64,000 nucleotides of DNA from the IMG/VR virus record IMGVR_UViG_3300034102_003517, positions 1 to 64,000 of that record. The stretch is one strand, 5' to 3'. The notes under the pieces were generated by a model. That model was not told where the DNA came from. It saw only the letters and a list, made by a program, of their open reading frames with translations, and searched no databases. This document shows positions 34,108 through 43,786 of the stretch, in pieces. This DNA is from a virus. The position numbers were made by a program, and so were the translations under genes. Positions within the stretch are counted from its first letter, which is position 1, and every line of letters begins with the position of its first letter.

Positions 34108-34571
34108 CAATAAGTTCCTGAACATCTTTTTTGACCATCAAGTCCTTTTATTTTTCCTTTACATACTTGTATTGCGTACCCATTGGCATAAGCTGAAGGA
34201 TACACATCATATTTTGCTTTAGCTGCCGACTTACCTCTTGCACAAAGTTTAGTCCCTGTTTTTTTTCTACCCTCAATCATCATCATATCCTCGTCATCGA
34301 TATTCATAGAAAGTTCCATACCATCTTTTTTTGATTCATTCATCAAAAAATCAAAAACTTGATCCATGTTGTTTTTAGCCTCTGCGATATGATCTTGGGC
34401 CCAATCGTGACCATTTTCTAAAATACTCTCCACCATGTTTGGGTCTAAATCTAACAATAGATCACATTGTCTTCTCATCTGTTGTAAATTAGAAAAAAAC
34501 ATGTATCTTGAATTGTTCATTCTATGATCTTCATTTAATACTTTTCTTATTATTCTTTCTATGTTGCCCAT
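34104..34571 (-). CDS. Protein with short [L]-x-E N-terminus and Cys-rich basic C-terminus
   Basis: 155 residues. The first 14 residues MGNIERIIRKVLNE are amphipathic and end in L-N-E. C-terminal part KLCARGKSAAKAKYDVYPSA, AYANGYAIQVCKGKIKG and RCSGTYC resembles the small basic Cys domains found beside DUF5872 in T4-like phages. Together with its convergent neighbour it may enter the capsid. Not characterised. Confidence 0.65.
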   Translation of the reverse strand: MGNIERIIRKVLNEDHRMNNSRYMFFSNLQQMRRQCDLLLDLDPNMVESILENGHDWAQDHIAEAKNNMDQVFDFLMNESKKDGMELSMNIDDEDMMMIEGRKKTGTKLCARGKSAAKAKYDVYPSAYANGYAIQVCKGKIKGLDGQKRCSGTYC

Positions 34572-34573
34572 AA

Positions 34574-36052
34574 TTATTTTTTATTTACAATTTGGAACTG
34601 AAGTTCCCTTTTATATGTATCGATATTTCTATCAGAATTTACTTTTATATCCACAAAATATTCATTAGGTATCTTATCGGTTGTATCAAACATGAAATAG
34701 TAACCATCTGTTGTTTGGTTTATTCTTGTCCAATCTTGAACCTGAACCTCAGTGTTTGCTCCCTCTCTTACATATATTCTGTAATATGCTTCTATGTTAT
34801 CTAATGGTTGGTTCGATGTGTAAGCCTTCTTGATGGTTATATTTACTTTTCTAACATCCGTGTTTAAAACCTTTTCGTTTTGTTTAATCCCATCAAAAGA
34901 GAACCCATATAACTTAGGGGTTTCAGTGGTAGTTCCTATTTTGATATTACCATATTTCTTCAAAAGAATAAATTCATTTTCGACATCAGGGATTTCAACA
35001 TTGTTCACACTTAATCCACTCCACACATCGTAGAACACACACGGAACTGTATTCGCCGTTAACCCTGAAATAGTTACCTTGTAAACACCTTTCGTTACTA
35101 AACAGGTAGAAAGTCCTGTGAAACCACTTACAGGTTCACCAGCACCATCTATGATGTTTACAAGTGGGTCTTGGTCTAAGTTAATGTAGTTACCATTTTC
35201 ATAAACATATAAAAATAGATCATTATTATTACCTGAATAGAATTGGTTTCGTTGGTCGATAATTAAATCATCATAAGAAGTCTCTAAATATGGTTCATAA
35301 AATGTTTGTGTATGAGGGGAGAAAAACCCAACAGAATAGTTTTCAGTTAATCCTGTGATATTTTCTAATTGCGGATAAAATGCAATACCCCAACCTGTAG
35401 TGCCTGTAATTGTACCATGAATAATACCATTGATTTCTTGAGTCATATCAAACTCAATGTTTTCATTTCCAAATTCAAAATGTTGTCTGTCTACTATAGT
35501 GAGACCTGAGAAATTTAAACCTGTTGTACCTGTTAATGAATTAGTATTATTATAGATTCCATTGTATGACCATCCTGAAAGTGTGGTTGTCTGAAACCAA
35601 TTGGACGGTCTATCAGAAAAAGGTCTATCATTTAAATCCGTCACCCCAAAATCATAGTAATCATAACCAACACCACTGTCCCATTGTTGTGGAACACCGG
35701 TAGTTCCTGAATATTTAGGTATTCTAAATAAAACTAAATCAAATGATGTGGCCCTTCTTCTTCCTTGTGATGTTTTACTATTTAATAACTCATTATCAAA
35801 AAATGAAGTATTTGTCATTTTTAATGTATGTGTCATTGCGGAAGTACAACCCGTAGAAATTACCGATGATTGAATATGATTAGTCAAATTAGTAAGATCG
35901 ATATCAAAAATGTATCTACTATAACCAACCGGCACACTAAGATTATCCACTCTACCATAGAATAATTCAACAATCGGATTTCTTGCCGTATTGGTGTATG
36001 AATTATATATTAGAGTATTAGATTTACTAAAATAAGACTTATATATAGACAT
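34574..36052 (-). CDS. Large beta-rich structural protein
   Basis: 492 residues, rich in Thr, Asn, Gly and Tyr, with an N-terminal segment SIYKSYFSKSNTLIYNSYTN and Ig-like strands (VTKGVYKVTISGLTANTVPC). C-terminal region DTTDKIPNEYFVDIKVNSDR. No charged helices or catalytic motifs. Probably a baseplate, tail or fibre-attachment protein, from composition and neighbours. A TATTTAT element with 13-base spacer precedes it. Confidence 0.65.
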   Translation of the reverse strand: MSIYKSYFSKSNTLIYNSYTNTARNPIVELFYGRVDNLSVPVGYSRYIFDIDLTNLTNHIQSSVISTGCTSAMTHTLKMTNTSFFDNELLNSKTSQGRRRATSFDLVLFRIPKYSGTTGVPQQWDSGVGYDYYDFGVTDLNDRPFSDRPSNWFQTTTLSGWSYNGIYNNTNSLTGTTGLNFSGLTIVDRQHFEFGNENIEFDMTQEINGIIHGTITGTTGWGIAFYPQLENITGLTENYSVGFFSPHTQTFYEPYLETSYDDLIIDQRNQFYSGNNNDLFLYVYENGNYINLDQDPLVNIIDGAGEPVSGFTGLSTCLVTKGVYKVTISGLTANTVPCVFYDVWSGLSVNNVEIPDVENEFILLKKYGNIKIGTTTETPKLYGFSFDGIKQNEKVLNTDVRKVNITIKKAYTSNQPLDNIEAYYRIYVREGANTEVQVQDWTRINQTTDGYYFMFDTTDKIPNEYFVDIKVNSDRNIDTYKRELQFQIVNKK

Positions 36053-36065
36053 TTTACTTTTATCT

Positions 36066-36072
36066 ATAAATA
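36066..36072 (-). promoter_or_regulatory. TATTTAT element (minus) upstream of 36052 start
   Basis: ATAAATA on the plus strand, so TATTTAT on the coding strand, in the 21-base gap between genes; 13-base spacer. Confidence 0.4.
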
Positions 36073-36073
36073 C

Positions 36074-37663
36074 TTAATTAATTCGAATTTTTTTATTTAA
36101 AACTTTCTCGTATGCTTCTTCTAATTTAGTTAAGACTTGATTAACTTGTATACCTGAAGCTTTACTAACAGGTGTTGGGGGTAACATTGGGTATGGGTGG
36201 TCATGGGTAACTAAAAACTTTACAATTAATTGTAATAAATCCATGAGCTCGTCACCCCTCACCATGGAGGATGTGTTGGGGTCAATGTTATTAGATACTA
36301 ATTCAGGACCTATACCGTAAAGAGTATTTTCTAAATTTACCTTGTCTTTTCCTGGAATTTTTGTGTCGTGTGAAAGTAAATATAAACTATCGGCACCTAT
36401 AAGATTGGTAGTATAATTTATATTTTCTACTGTAACTTCTCTTTGGTTTTCGTTAATCACCTCAGTTGGTAAGTCTTTATCAAGATCTTTATTAATAACT
36501 AAACCATATCCTGTAATAACATCAGATGCAGAAGCATAAACTTTTGACATAAGTGTTGACATATTTGTTATTGACATAACATCAATATTTCCCGTGAAGT
36601 TGCTTACAGTTTCTCGTATTGCAAAATCAGGTCTATAATAAAAAACAAACTGATCACCATCTTTTACACTTGTTAGTGTTTGTGGACTATCTTTGAAATC
36701 TTTTACCACTTGATTTACAGTAAGTGCAAAATTATCCATGGATTGTGCGATAATCTGTCTACTATAAATTAAATTAGTGGTTCCTGTATAGTTTGTGCCT
36801 ACATCAAAAACACCCACTTTAAGTTCGTAAGGTTTTATGTCTTCAGGTATTTGGTATATGTAAACACCACCAGTGAATACATCAATATTCGGTGCAACAT
36901 TTGGAGTTATACAATAATACTCAACAATAAATTTAATATATTCGGTTCTTTGATTTATTCTTTGTAATCTTTGCTCTTCACCAAAAGTTATTTTTTTATC
37001 AAACTTAGACATTTGAATAAAAGCCCTTTTATTATTTAATGCGGGAATCTGTCCTTTTTCGAATGGTAAATGTTTGCCGGATCTTAAAAGTAAGTCATTC
37101 TTTTTTAAAATAATATCTGATGTGTCTCTACCCTGTATTGAAATATCTATTGGTTCTGCGAAAATACCACTATTTTGTTCGGGATTTTTGTAAGTACCGT
37201 CAGGATTTTTAATAGGGGGAATACTTTGTTGTGAATTAGCATACCCATCATCTAAATGAGTTCTTGATGATTTACTATTTTCATAACCGATAGTAAGTGG
37301 AGATGAGTAAGTGGCAACCATGTAAAATTTATTTCTACCCGTCCTTCTTCTCCTATCAAAAAAGAATAACATAACTCTCTCATTTTCTTGTGGTATTTGA
37401 TTGATAAAAAATGGTAAAAACGGTAAATAAATGAAAGGATCTTCTTTTGACCAAGGACCGTTAATATCGGATAAACCATCTGGATCAAAGTTTTTCGCAG
37501 CCTTTATTCTTTGGTCATAAGTTTCATCGAGAGCAGAAACTCGTATTCTACCTAACATCAATGGGTCGTTTGTTCCACCAGGTAAAACTTCTCCCCAGTA
37601 AAAATTACGAGTCATCTCGTATTGGTAACTATCTGTTGTTGGTTTGAAATTTTCGTTAGACAT
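36074..37663 (-). CDS. Baseplate central hub/spike protein with gp5-like OB fold
   Basis: 529 residues. The N-terminal region FYWGEVLPGGTNDPLMLGRI, RVSALDE and FINQIPQENERVMLFFFD fits the OB-fold domain of T4 gp5-type hub proteins. No lysozyme domain was recognised. A long middle insert of strands follows, and the C-terminus has a LLQLIVKFLVTHDHPYPMLP segment, as in needle-base proteins, rather than a long repeated spike. Forms the tail tip together with the next upstream genes. Confidence 0.75.
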   Translation of the reverse strand: MSNENFKPTTDSYQYEMTRNFYWGEVLPGGTNDPLMLGRIRVSALDETYDQRIKAAKNFDPDGLSDINGPWSKEDPFIYLPFLPFFINQIPQENERVMLFFFDRRRRTGRNKFYMVATYSSPLTIGYENSKSSRTHLDDGYANSQQSIPPIKNPDGTYKNPEQNSGIFAEPIDISIQGRDTSDIILKKNDLLLRSGKHLPFEKGQIPALNNKRAFIQMSKFDKKITFGEEQRLQRINQRTEYIKFIVEYYCITPNVAPNIDVFTGGVYIYQIPEDIKPYELKVGVFDVGTNYTGTTNLIYSRQIIAQSMDNFALTVNQVVKDFKDSPQTLTSVKDGDQFVFYYRPDFAIRETVSNFTGNIDVMSITNMSTLMSKVYASASDVITGYGLVINKDLDKDLPTEVINENQREVTVENINYTTNLIGADSLYLLSHDTKIPGKDKVNLENTLYGIGPELVSNNIDPNTSSMVRGDELMDLLQLIVKFLVTHDHPYPMLPPTPVSKASGIQVNQVLTKLEEAYEKVLNKKIRIN

Positions 37664-37907
37664 TATTCATTCTTTTTTTGTACTCTTCTTTTAATTTATT
37701 ATAACTGTTTTCAGAAGAATCTAAATGTTTTGTTAGTTTCACAATTAAATCTCTTGTTTTATAAAAATCTTTTGCAATAAAATCTAAGGCAAATTCTAAA
37801 TCTTTATTTGATGAATTTTTATAATCCATCAGAATTTCTAATATTTTGTCAGAATCTTTTTTAGTATGACTTTCCATATCCTTTTGCTGGTTTTGTAGTA
37901 CCTGCAC
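37656..37907 (-). CDS. Small helical protein in baseplate operon
   Basis: 83 residues, entirely charged helix (MQVLQNQQKDMESHTKKDSD ... YNKLKEEYKKRMNNV). Overlaps the preceding gene by 47 bases and the following hub gene by 8 bases, so probably co-translated. The ATG codon at residue 11 would shorten the overlap. Function unknown. Confidence 0.55.
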   Translation of the reverse strand: MQVLQNQQKDMESHTKKDSDKILEILMDYKNSSNKDLEFALDFIAKDFYKTRDLIVKLTKHLDSSENSYNKLKEEYKKRMNNV

Positions 37908-39807
37908 CTAGAGATACTACAGTTAATGGTGGAATATAAATTTCAGTTTTTCCATTCTCAGTTTGTTCCTTATTCATACCTTTTACTAACCCCTCTAACA
38001 TTTGATTCATTAGATTTGGTGTTCCGTCGCCATTATCGTCTGTGGGTATACCTGCCTTTTGTAAATTCTCAATCGCATTTGCGTAAGCTCGTGTGTCGGA
38101 CACACCTCCAAGTAACTTGGATGCCGCTAATGCGAACATGGGTAGACCCAAATTTAATTGTGACAAACCTAAATTTAATAGTTTAAGTATTTCATCTAAA
38201 ATACTTTTACAATTTCTGAAATCAATTACCGCTTGTGCGAGTTGTAATATTACATAAACGATTGTTGAATACATCGCGATTTGTTTGTCCTTGGCTTCAT
38301 TTATAATATCCAATAAAAGTGACTCAACAAGTTTTTTAATTTCTTTTTTAATAATTGCAAATAACTCCTCAACAAATATTGAAAAGATTCTTCTCATTGT
38401 GTTAACTACTAATTTCGAGTATTTTTTAATAAATTCAACTAAATTATTCACAGCAGTATCAAAACCATAAAGTATAGATTTGACCATAATTAAAAATCCT
38501 AACATTACTTTTGGTGATAAAATTGTTTGAAACAGTATGTGTGGTAAATTTAAAATCAATTTTGTAAGCATTTCTGCATTAATGTTCAATGTTGGTATAT
38601 TAAACCCCTGCCAATTATTATCATTTGCAATATCACCTAAACCGTTAAGTAACCCGTTAATTTTGTCCGGTACATCATTAAACGATACAATATCATTTAA
38701 TATGTTAATGGCTGCCTGTTGGTTTACAGGTAAGAGAACTGAATCACAACTTTCAAATTCTATAAGACCTGAAGTGATTAAATTAACACGATTTTCAATA
38801 TTCCTTCTTTGTAAATTACTAACTTCAAAAAAATCTTCATTTATATTATCTAATTCAGGAATTTTTGCAGTACCGGAAACATCTATCTTTTTAGATGGGT
38901 CGGTACATATTCCCATAATCCGTAACAAGAATGAAATGAATGTTTCTAAGTCGGTCACTTCTTCATTAGGGGATTCGATATTGAAACACCCAAGTAAGTA
39001 GTTCAATATATTTGAACTTAAGGTATCTAAATTAAAAATTTCAATACTTGTGAAATAATCAAATAAGAAATTACTTACTGTTTTAGTATTTGTTTGTTGT
39101 AGAAGTGTAATTTTGAAAAAATCTCCAGTTATTGTTTGCTGGTTTGTTACATAAGATGTCACATATTGTATATCAAAAAGTTGTTGTCCAGAAGATCCAA
39201 TAAACCCATTACCATAATCTTGTTGAAAGCTGGTCGAGGACTGCAACCTTTTGTATAGTTCCAAATTCATAGAATATGGTATTGTACCATTTTGAGTTGC
39301 TTCCTTTTCATAAGAAAACTTTACTATAGGGTCTGTAGGGTCTTTTTTTAATATTTTAAATAAGTCTACAGATTTAACCTCAATATAAATTGGTACATTA
39401 ATATATGCATCAAATGTTTGGTTTTCAGAACACCCTAAAGTCGATAACATTTCTTCAACTAGAATTTCTACCATTCTTGATTTTGTGTTTTCTGCGGCCT
39501 GTAAAAAAACCTCCCCTAAAACGCCTAAGGACCCCAACCTGTTATTGATATTTTGAGAACTAGGTAGTACCTCTTTGAATATTTCGAATAGGTCTTGAAG
39601 TACATTAGATAAATTATCGACAGTATCTTTAACTTTATCTTTTGCTTCGTTTACTGCCTGAGTTCTTTTAGTCTTCTTGTCTTCCCTTTCTTTGATATTG
39701 GCTAATCTCTTTTGATCCCTTTTTCTTTTTTTTTCGGCAGCGACAGTTTTATAAGCGTTTATCTTATCATTAATCTTTTCCTTATCTTTACTGTTGTCTA
39801 TGCCCAT
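37861..39807 (-). CDS. Large baseplate/tail protein
   Basis: 648 residues. N-terminal 55 residues form a basic coiled coil (KKRKRDQKRLANIKEREDKK), followed by a helical and mixed body and a hydrophobic helical stretch (residues of about 430-560: IKKEIKKLVESLLLDIINEA). The C-terminus is Gly-rich. It lies between the hub gene and a small gene next to the sigma factor; a baseplate wedge or tape-measure-associated role is plausible but unproven. Confidence 0.65.
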   Translation of the reverse strand: MGIDNSKDKEKINDKINAYKTVAAEKKRKRDQKRLANIKEREDKKTKRTQAVNEAKDKVKDTVDNLSNVLQDLFEIFKEVLPSSQNINNRLGSLGVLGEVFLQAAENTKSRMVEILVEEMLSTLGCSENQTFDAYINVPIYIEVKSVDLFKILKKDPTDPIVKFSYEKEATQNGTIPYSMNLELYKRLQSSTSFQQDYGNGFIGSSGQQLFDIQYVTSYVTNQQTITGDFFKITLLQQTNTKTVSNFLFDYFTSIEIFNLDTLSSNILNYLLGCFNIESPNEEVTDLETFISFLLRIMGICTDPSKKIDVSGTAKIPELDNINEDFFEVSNLQRRNIENRVNLITSGLIEFESCDSVLLPVNQQAAINILNDIVSFNDVPDKINGLLNGLGDIANDNNWQGFNIPTLNINAEMLTKLILNLPHILFQTILSPKVMLGFLIMVKSILYGFDTAVNNLVEFIKKYSKLVVNTMRRIFSIFVEELFAIIKKEIKKLVESLLLDIINEAKDKQIAMYSTIVYVILQLAQAVIDFRNCKSILDEILKLLNLGLSQLNLGLPMFALAASKLLGGVSDTRAYANAIENLQKAGIPTDDNGDGTPNLMNQMLEGLVKGMNKEQTENGKTEIYIPPLTVVSLGAGTTKPAKGYGKSY

Positions 39808-39809
39808 TA

Positions 39810-40175
39810 TTAAAGTTTGTACTTATCAGAATCTTTACTTACATCTTTTGATATAAGAGTTTGTAAAGTGTCTTCATCCATGTCTGATAATGTGAATGAA
39901 TCTTCTTTACTATTGTTTGACTTTTCCCATATAGATGATTGTAATTTTGACAAAGACAATTTCTTTTCTATGGTATCATTAATTATTTTTTGTTGTTCTT
40001 TGATAACCGGTCCAATTACTGTCATGTCTTCGGCGTCTTTCAAAAGACCTAACATTTTATTTTGTATTCTTATCGCTGTAGATCTTTGCTCAACTAATTC
40101 GTTATAGATTTCTTGCATTAACCCCAAAACGGAGTCTTTGTTGAGTAGTATTTCTTTTTTTCTTTGTCTGTTCAT
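39810..40175 (-). CDS. Small helical baseplate-operon protein
   Basis: 121 residues, helical (SVLGLMQEIYNELVEQRSTA ... VIKEQQKIINDTIEKKLSLS). First gene of the baseplate set, with a TATTTAT element four bases before its ATG. Not recognised. Confidence 0.6.
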   Translation of the reverse strand: MNRQRKKEILLNKDSVLGLMQEIYNELVEQRSTAIRIQNKMLGLLKDAEDMTVIGPVIKEQQKIINDTIEKKLSLSKLQSSIWEKSNNSKEDSFTLSDMDEDTLQTLISKDVSKDSDKYKL

Positions 40176-40179
40176 AATA

Positions 40180-40186
40180 ATAAATA
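40180..40186 (-). promoter_or_regulatory. TATTTAT element (minus), four bases from start 40175
   Basis: Coding strand reads TATTTAT-TATT-ATG in the 23-base gap after the sigma gene. Confidence 0.45.
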
Positions 40187-40198
40187 TTATTAACTTAA

Positions 40199-40942
40199 TT
40201 ATTCATTATGAATCTTTTTCAGTGTCTCTAAGTATAAAACTTTGAATTTTTTCAAGTAAATTCTAATCTCTTTTGTGTTCAAATTTGTCATTTCTCTTAA
40301 CGACAGCAACACTATATTTTTATTAAATTTATTGTTATCATTACCAATAAAAATATTCCCATAATTATCAAAAAGCTCTATTAGAGCGTACCCTAATTTT
40401 AGTTCGTTCTCATTATCAACATTTGTTGATACATATAATTTGAGGTCTTTTAAAAAGATCGCTATAATTTTTTCGGCGTCTATTTTTTCAAACTCCATGT
40501 AATAAACCATATCGGGTCTATTTTCTAAAGTTGAGGAAATGTCTTCATATGAAATTTTACGATTGGTTTCTTTTTGGTCTTTTAAAATTTGGCCCATTAG
40601 ATAATTTTTACAAATCGTACCAAAATATGAATATGCTTTTTTATTTTTAGCGGGTTTGAATTTATCCACTTTGGTCATTAAAAATGAATGAGTATCACTA
40701 TGTACATCATTATAATCCATGTCTTTTCTATATAATTTATACCTTCGTATAATAGACTCGATCATTTTGTCGAGTGGTTCACGAAGGTATGTATTATATA
40801 TTTTTTCTTTTTCCTCGTAAGTTTCGGCAACTATATAATTTTTAACCGCTTCTTCTTCACGAACATCAAAATAATTTTTATTTTTTGCTTTCGTCTTTTG
40901 CTTTTCGTCTTGTGGATTGATTGATTCAACACCTAATGACAT
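40199..40942 (-). CDS. Phage sigma factor, late-transcription type (gp55-like)
   Basis: 247 residues. A sigma-70 region 2 pattern spans residues of about 55-125: MIESIIRRYKLYRKDMDYND, then FLMTKVDKFKPAKNKKAYSY and FGTICKNYLMGQILKD, with the aromatic DNA-melting residues. No clear region 4 is seen, as in T4 gp55, which reads a single -10-like element. Its ATG overlaps the stop of the upstream glycosyltransferase. Candidate reader of the TATTTAT elements. Confidence 0.85.
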   Translation of the reverse strand: MSLGVESINPQDEKQKTKAKNKNYFDVREEEAVKNYIVAETYEEKEKIYNTYLREPLDKMIESIIRRYKLYRKDMDYNDVHSDTHSFLMTKVDKFKPAKNKKAYSYFGTICKNYLMGQILKDQKETNRKISYEDISSTLENRPDMVYYMEFEKIDAEKIIAIFLKDLKLYVSTNVDNENELKLGYALIELFDNYGNIFIGNDNNKFNKNIVLLSLREMTNLNTKEIRIYLKKFKVLYLETLKKIHNE

Positions 40943-41754
40943 TAAACCGTTTCTGATACATATTTTATTTCTCTATCAGAAGTGAAAAAATGTTCTTTCT
41001 TTGCCGACTCTAACCAAAATTTAATTTCGTTCTCAGTCAGACTAGGTTGACCATATTTGTAATTCCAAAAAATAGACCCTTCTCTCATGTTCATATGTTT
41101 GTAACCAATTCTTGGAATTGTCATTATTTTAGCTGAGTTGTATGTCAATCTTAAAAGGAACTCATATACAAAAGTTAACTTAATTGAAGGTTTGAAACCA
41201 CCATTTTCATTAAAAGTATTTTTTCTTATAACCATACCACTTGATTGGAAGTTTTGGTATGTCATTAATAAGTCGTTACTAAGGATTCCCATTTCCGAAT
41301 TCATGCTTACTGCGAAAGTTGCTTCATTAGTAAACCCTGCGAACACCCCTTTATCGTCAATATCAATAACCAACGGAAGATACGCATCAACCTCATTACC
41401 ATATGATTTTACATATCTATCTACACTTTTAAACCATATTGAGGAATACTCATCATCAAACTCTAAAATAGAAACCCATTCACCGTTCGATTCATTAACT
41501 CCTAAATTTACCTGAGATGCAAAATCAAATGAACCATTGTTCTCTACTAATTTTACATTAATACCATTAAAATCATATGATTGTAAAAACGACTTTAATT
41601 TTTCTTCGGTTGAGTGTACTACGATTAATTCAGTTATACCAATAATTTGGTTTTCTACTGATTTAACTGACTTACTGAATAAGTCTTCAAAATCTTTTGT
41701 CATAGATGTATTTACTGGTAAGATTACCGAAACATCAAATTTATTTTTTTCCAT
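40942..41754 (-). CDS. Family 2 glycosyltransferase
   Basis: 270 residues. DVSVILPVNTSMTKDFEDLF at the start, then NLGVNESNGEWVSILEFDDE supplies the DXD-type acidic motif. A C-terminal half with VIRKNTFNENGGF fits GT-A transferases. Between the sigma gene and a GT4-like gene, three bases from the latter. Donor unknown. Confidence 0.8.
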   Translation of the reverse strand: MEKNKFDVSVILPVNTSMTKDFEDLFSKSVKSVENQIIGITELIVVHSTEEKLKSFLQSYDFNGINVKLVENNGSFDFASQVNLGVNESNGEWVSILEFDDEYSSIWFKSVDRYVKSYGNEVDAYLPLVIDIDDKGVFAGFTNEATFAVSMNSEMGILSNDLLMTYQNFQSSGMVIRKNTFNENGGFKPSIKLTFVYEFLLRLTYNSAKIMTIPRIGYKHMNMREGSIFWNYKYGQPSLTENEIKFWLESAKKEHFFTSDREIKYVSETV

Positions 41755-41756
41755 AA

Positions 41757-42821
41757 TTAATTATTTTCTGATACTTTTATTTTTTCTAATTGTTCTTCAA
41801 AGATTTGAGATCTGGTTTTTAAATACCCATCAAATAATTCAACAACAGATGATTCGAATTTATCTTGGTCTTGGTATTCTTCTCCTGTTAATGACATATT
41901 AACATGAAGAGTTTCTGATATATTATCCTCTAACCAATTTTGAGTAAAGTTTGCAACAACATCAATAATCTCATTGTAATTATTAACCCATAACCCGTTT
42001 TCTTCAGTCATCCATGTAGGTTTTAAATTAGGGATTTTTCCAATTACAGGGGTTCCTGAAATCATAGACTCTAAAGGGAATGTACCAAACCCACTTTCAT
42101 TATCAACCCAAATGGAAAGATACGATTCTTGTAAAAAGGTTGCGAAATCATCTTGTTTTATTCCTCTCATATCTCTAAATGTGATCCATCTAAATTGTGG
42201 ATATTTAAGGTAAAAACTTTTTATTATTTTTGCAGTGTCTCTTGGTTCTCTGGTGTGGATTGCGATAATTGGTTTTGACGGTCTTTCTTTTTTCTTGAAA
42301 ACTGAAGGAATATTTACATTTAATACATCAAAACTACCTGATCTCATAATTTCTGAAATGTATTTTTTTTGGAAATCTGATGTTGTGATACATTTAGTAA
42401 ACCCGTATTGGGACCATGTCGTACCTGGCGATAATGTCTCTAACATATAGTCATATGCTTGACACAAAACAATTTTAGCACATGGGAAATTTTTTATTTG
42501 TTCCATCACATGTGAGTATAGTTCAGGTATAACAATAAAATCTTCAGGTGAAATTGCTAAGTTTTGACCGTCTATCGGAAGATGTGGAATTTTCATGTAT
42601 TCTTCATCTAACCATTCTGATACACCTGTATAATCTGTAGTTTCGTGAATAATTGTAGGGTTGAATCCATTTTTTAATAAAGTTAGTGCTATGTCGTAAA
42701 TATATCTAACAGATGCCTTTGGATTTCCTTTGGTGTCTTGCACCATAAAGTAGATTCTCGATTTTCTTGATTTAAGGTTCTCAATCGAACCCTCAACCTT
42801 TTGTATTTTTTCTAATTCCAT
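41757..42821 (-). CDS. GT4-like glycosyltransferase
   Basis: 354 residues. N-terminal Rossmann half with RIYFMVQDTKGNPKASVRYI and later DFIVIPELYSH; C-terminal half with IAIHTREPRDTAKII and ESGFGTFPLESMISGTPVIG, the donor-binding motif of GT4 enzymes. A GT-B retaining transferase. Acceptor unknown. Confidence 0.8.
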   Translation of the reverse strand: MELEKIQKVEGSIENLKSRKSRIYFMVQDTKGNPKASVRYIYDIALTLLKNGFNPTIIHETTDYTGVSEWLDEEYMKIPHLPIDGQNLAISPEDFIVIPELYSHVMEQIKNFPCAKIVLCQAYDYMLETLSPGTTWSQYGFTKCITTSDFQKKYISEIMRSGSFDVLNVNIPSVFKKKERPSKPIIAIHTREPRDTAKIIKSFYLKYPQFRWITFRDMRGIKQDDFATFLQESYLSIWVDNESGFGTFPLESMISGTPVIGKIPNLKPTWMTEENGLWVNNYNEIIDVVANFTQNWLEDNISETLHVNMSLTGEEYQDQDKFESSVVELFDGYLKTRSQIFEEQLEKIKVSENN

Positions 42822-42824
42822 GTT

Positions 42825-43133
42825 TTATAAATGTTTTATTATTTTATTCATTAATAATGTATTAAATGCAAATTTAAATGGTAAAGATAAATTTTTAGCA
42901 CTATGAATACCTAAATTCTCATCCATTTCCTCTCTTTCAGTCAAAACGACCTCAATTAAAAATTTGAATGTGTCGTATCTTGTAACACTTATTTGTTGTT
43001 CAGGTTCCTCTGATTTTTCTTCAGTCTCTTTTTTACCTTTTTTAGGTAAAGGTATTTTGGATTTAGTCATACTAACTTGATGTTCTAATTCATCAATGTC
43101 TATATAGTATTTTTCTCCTAAAAAATCTAACAT
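42825..43133 (-). CDS. Unknown small protein
   Basis: 102 residues with a charged centre (PKKGKKETEEKSEEPEQQ) and hydrophobic ends. Seven-base overlap with the HAD-like gene. Operon-linked; not recognised. Confidence 0.6.
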   Translation of the reverse strand: MLDFLGEKYYIDIDELEHQVSMTKSKIPLPKKGKKETEEKSEEPEQQISVTRYDTFKFLIEVVLTEREEMDENLGIHSAKNLSLPFKFAFNTLLMNKIIKHL

Positions 43134-43786
43134 AATTTTAATTTTTTTAGTAATTCGTCAAATTCACCTAAAGACGAAATCTCGTAGTTACACTTAACTG
43201 ATTTATTATATTCTGTAATATATTTTACAACTATTTTATCTGACGGAGCATTTGTTATATTTTCAGGATTTGATGTCAGTAACACATCGACATTATCCCA
43301 CAATCTGTTTTTGGTTGACATGGAATAGAATATTACCGATTCAACTAATGACCCGAATTTTGATAAAAAAAATAATGTCGCTGGTTTAGACCTCCCTATT
43401 TCATCTGAGATTATGATCACATCACATGAATCACGGTGGTCAAGATAAAGATTATTTAACTCATTAAAAGTAAATGTTTCTGATGATCCGGCGTGACCAA
43501 ATATTTGCATTACAAAATCTTCATACATGAAACTATAAAGTTCATCGTTATTTTTAAATTTAAAATGGTCCATTAAATTTAGACTGGTTACATCTGATAA
43601 TATTTCATACTTAAATTCATTTTCTTCATTATGTTCAAAAGTGTTACCGGACATGTCCAAATCAAAAGTTTTACCTAATGATTCTGAGTCTTGCTCCTCT
43701 ATAAAATGTTTCTCATACAGTTGCGTAAACTTTCCTAAAGTATCTCTTAATACACCGTTAACCTCAATTCCTACTCTCTTCGTCAT
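43127..43786 (-). CDS. HAD-like protein with altered motif I
   Basis: 219 residues. VGIEVNGVLRDTLGKF occupies the motif I position of HAD phosphatases, where DxDx(T/V) is expected, but the nucleophilic Asp is Glu. Later IIISDEIGRSKPATLFFLSK fits motif III, and DNVDVLLTSNPENI resembles motif IV. The Glu suggests a weak or lost phosphatase activity. Overlaps the PhoH-like gene by 23 bases. Confidence 0.6.
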   Translation of the reverse strand: MTKRVGIEVNGVLRDTLGKFTQLYEKHFIEEQDSESLGKTFDLDMSGNTFEHNEENEFKYEILSDVTSLNLMDHFKFKNNDELYSFMYEDFVMQIFGHAGSSETFTFNELNNLYLDHRDSCDVIIISDEIGRSKPATLFFLSKFGSLVESVIFYSMSTKNRLWDNVDVLLTSNPENITNAPSDKIVVKYITEYNKSVKCNYEISSLGEFDELLKKLKLC

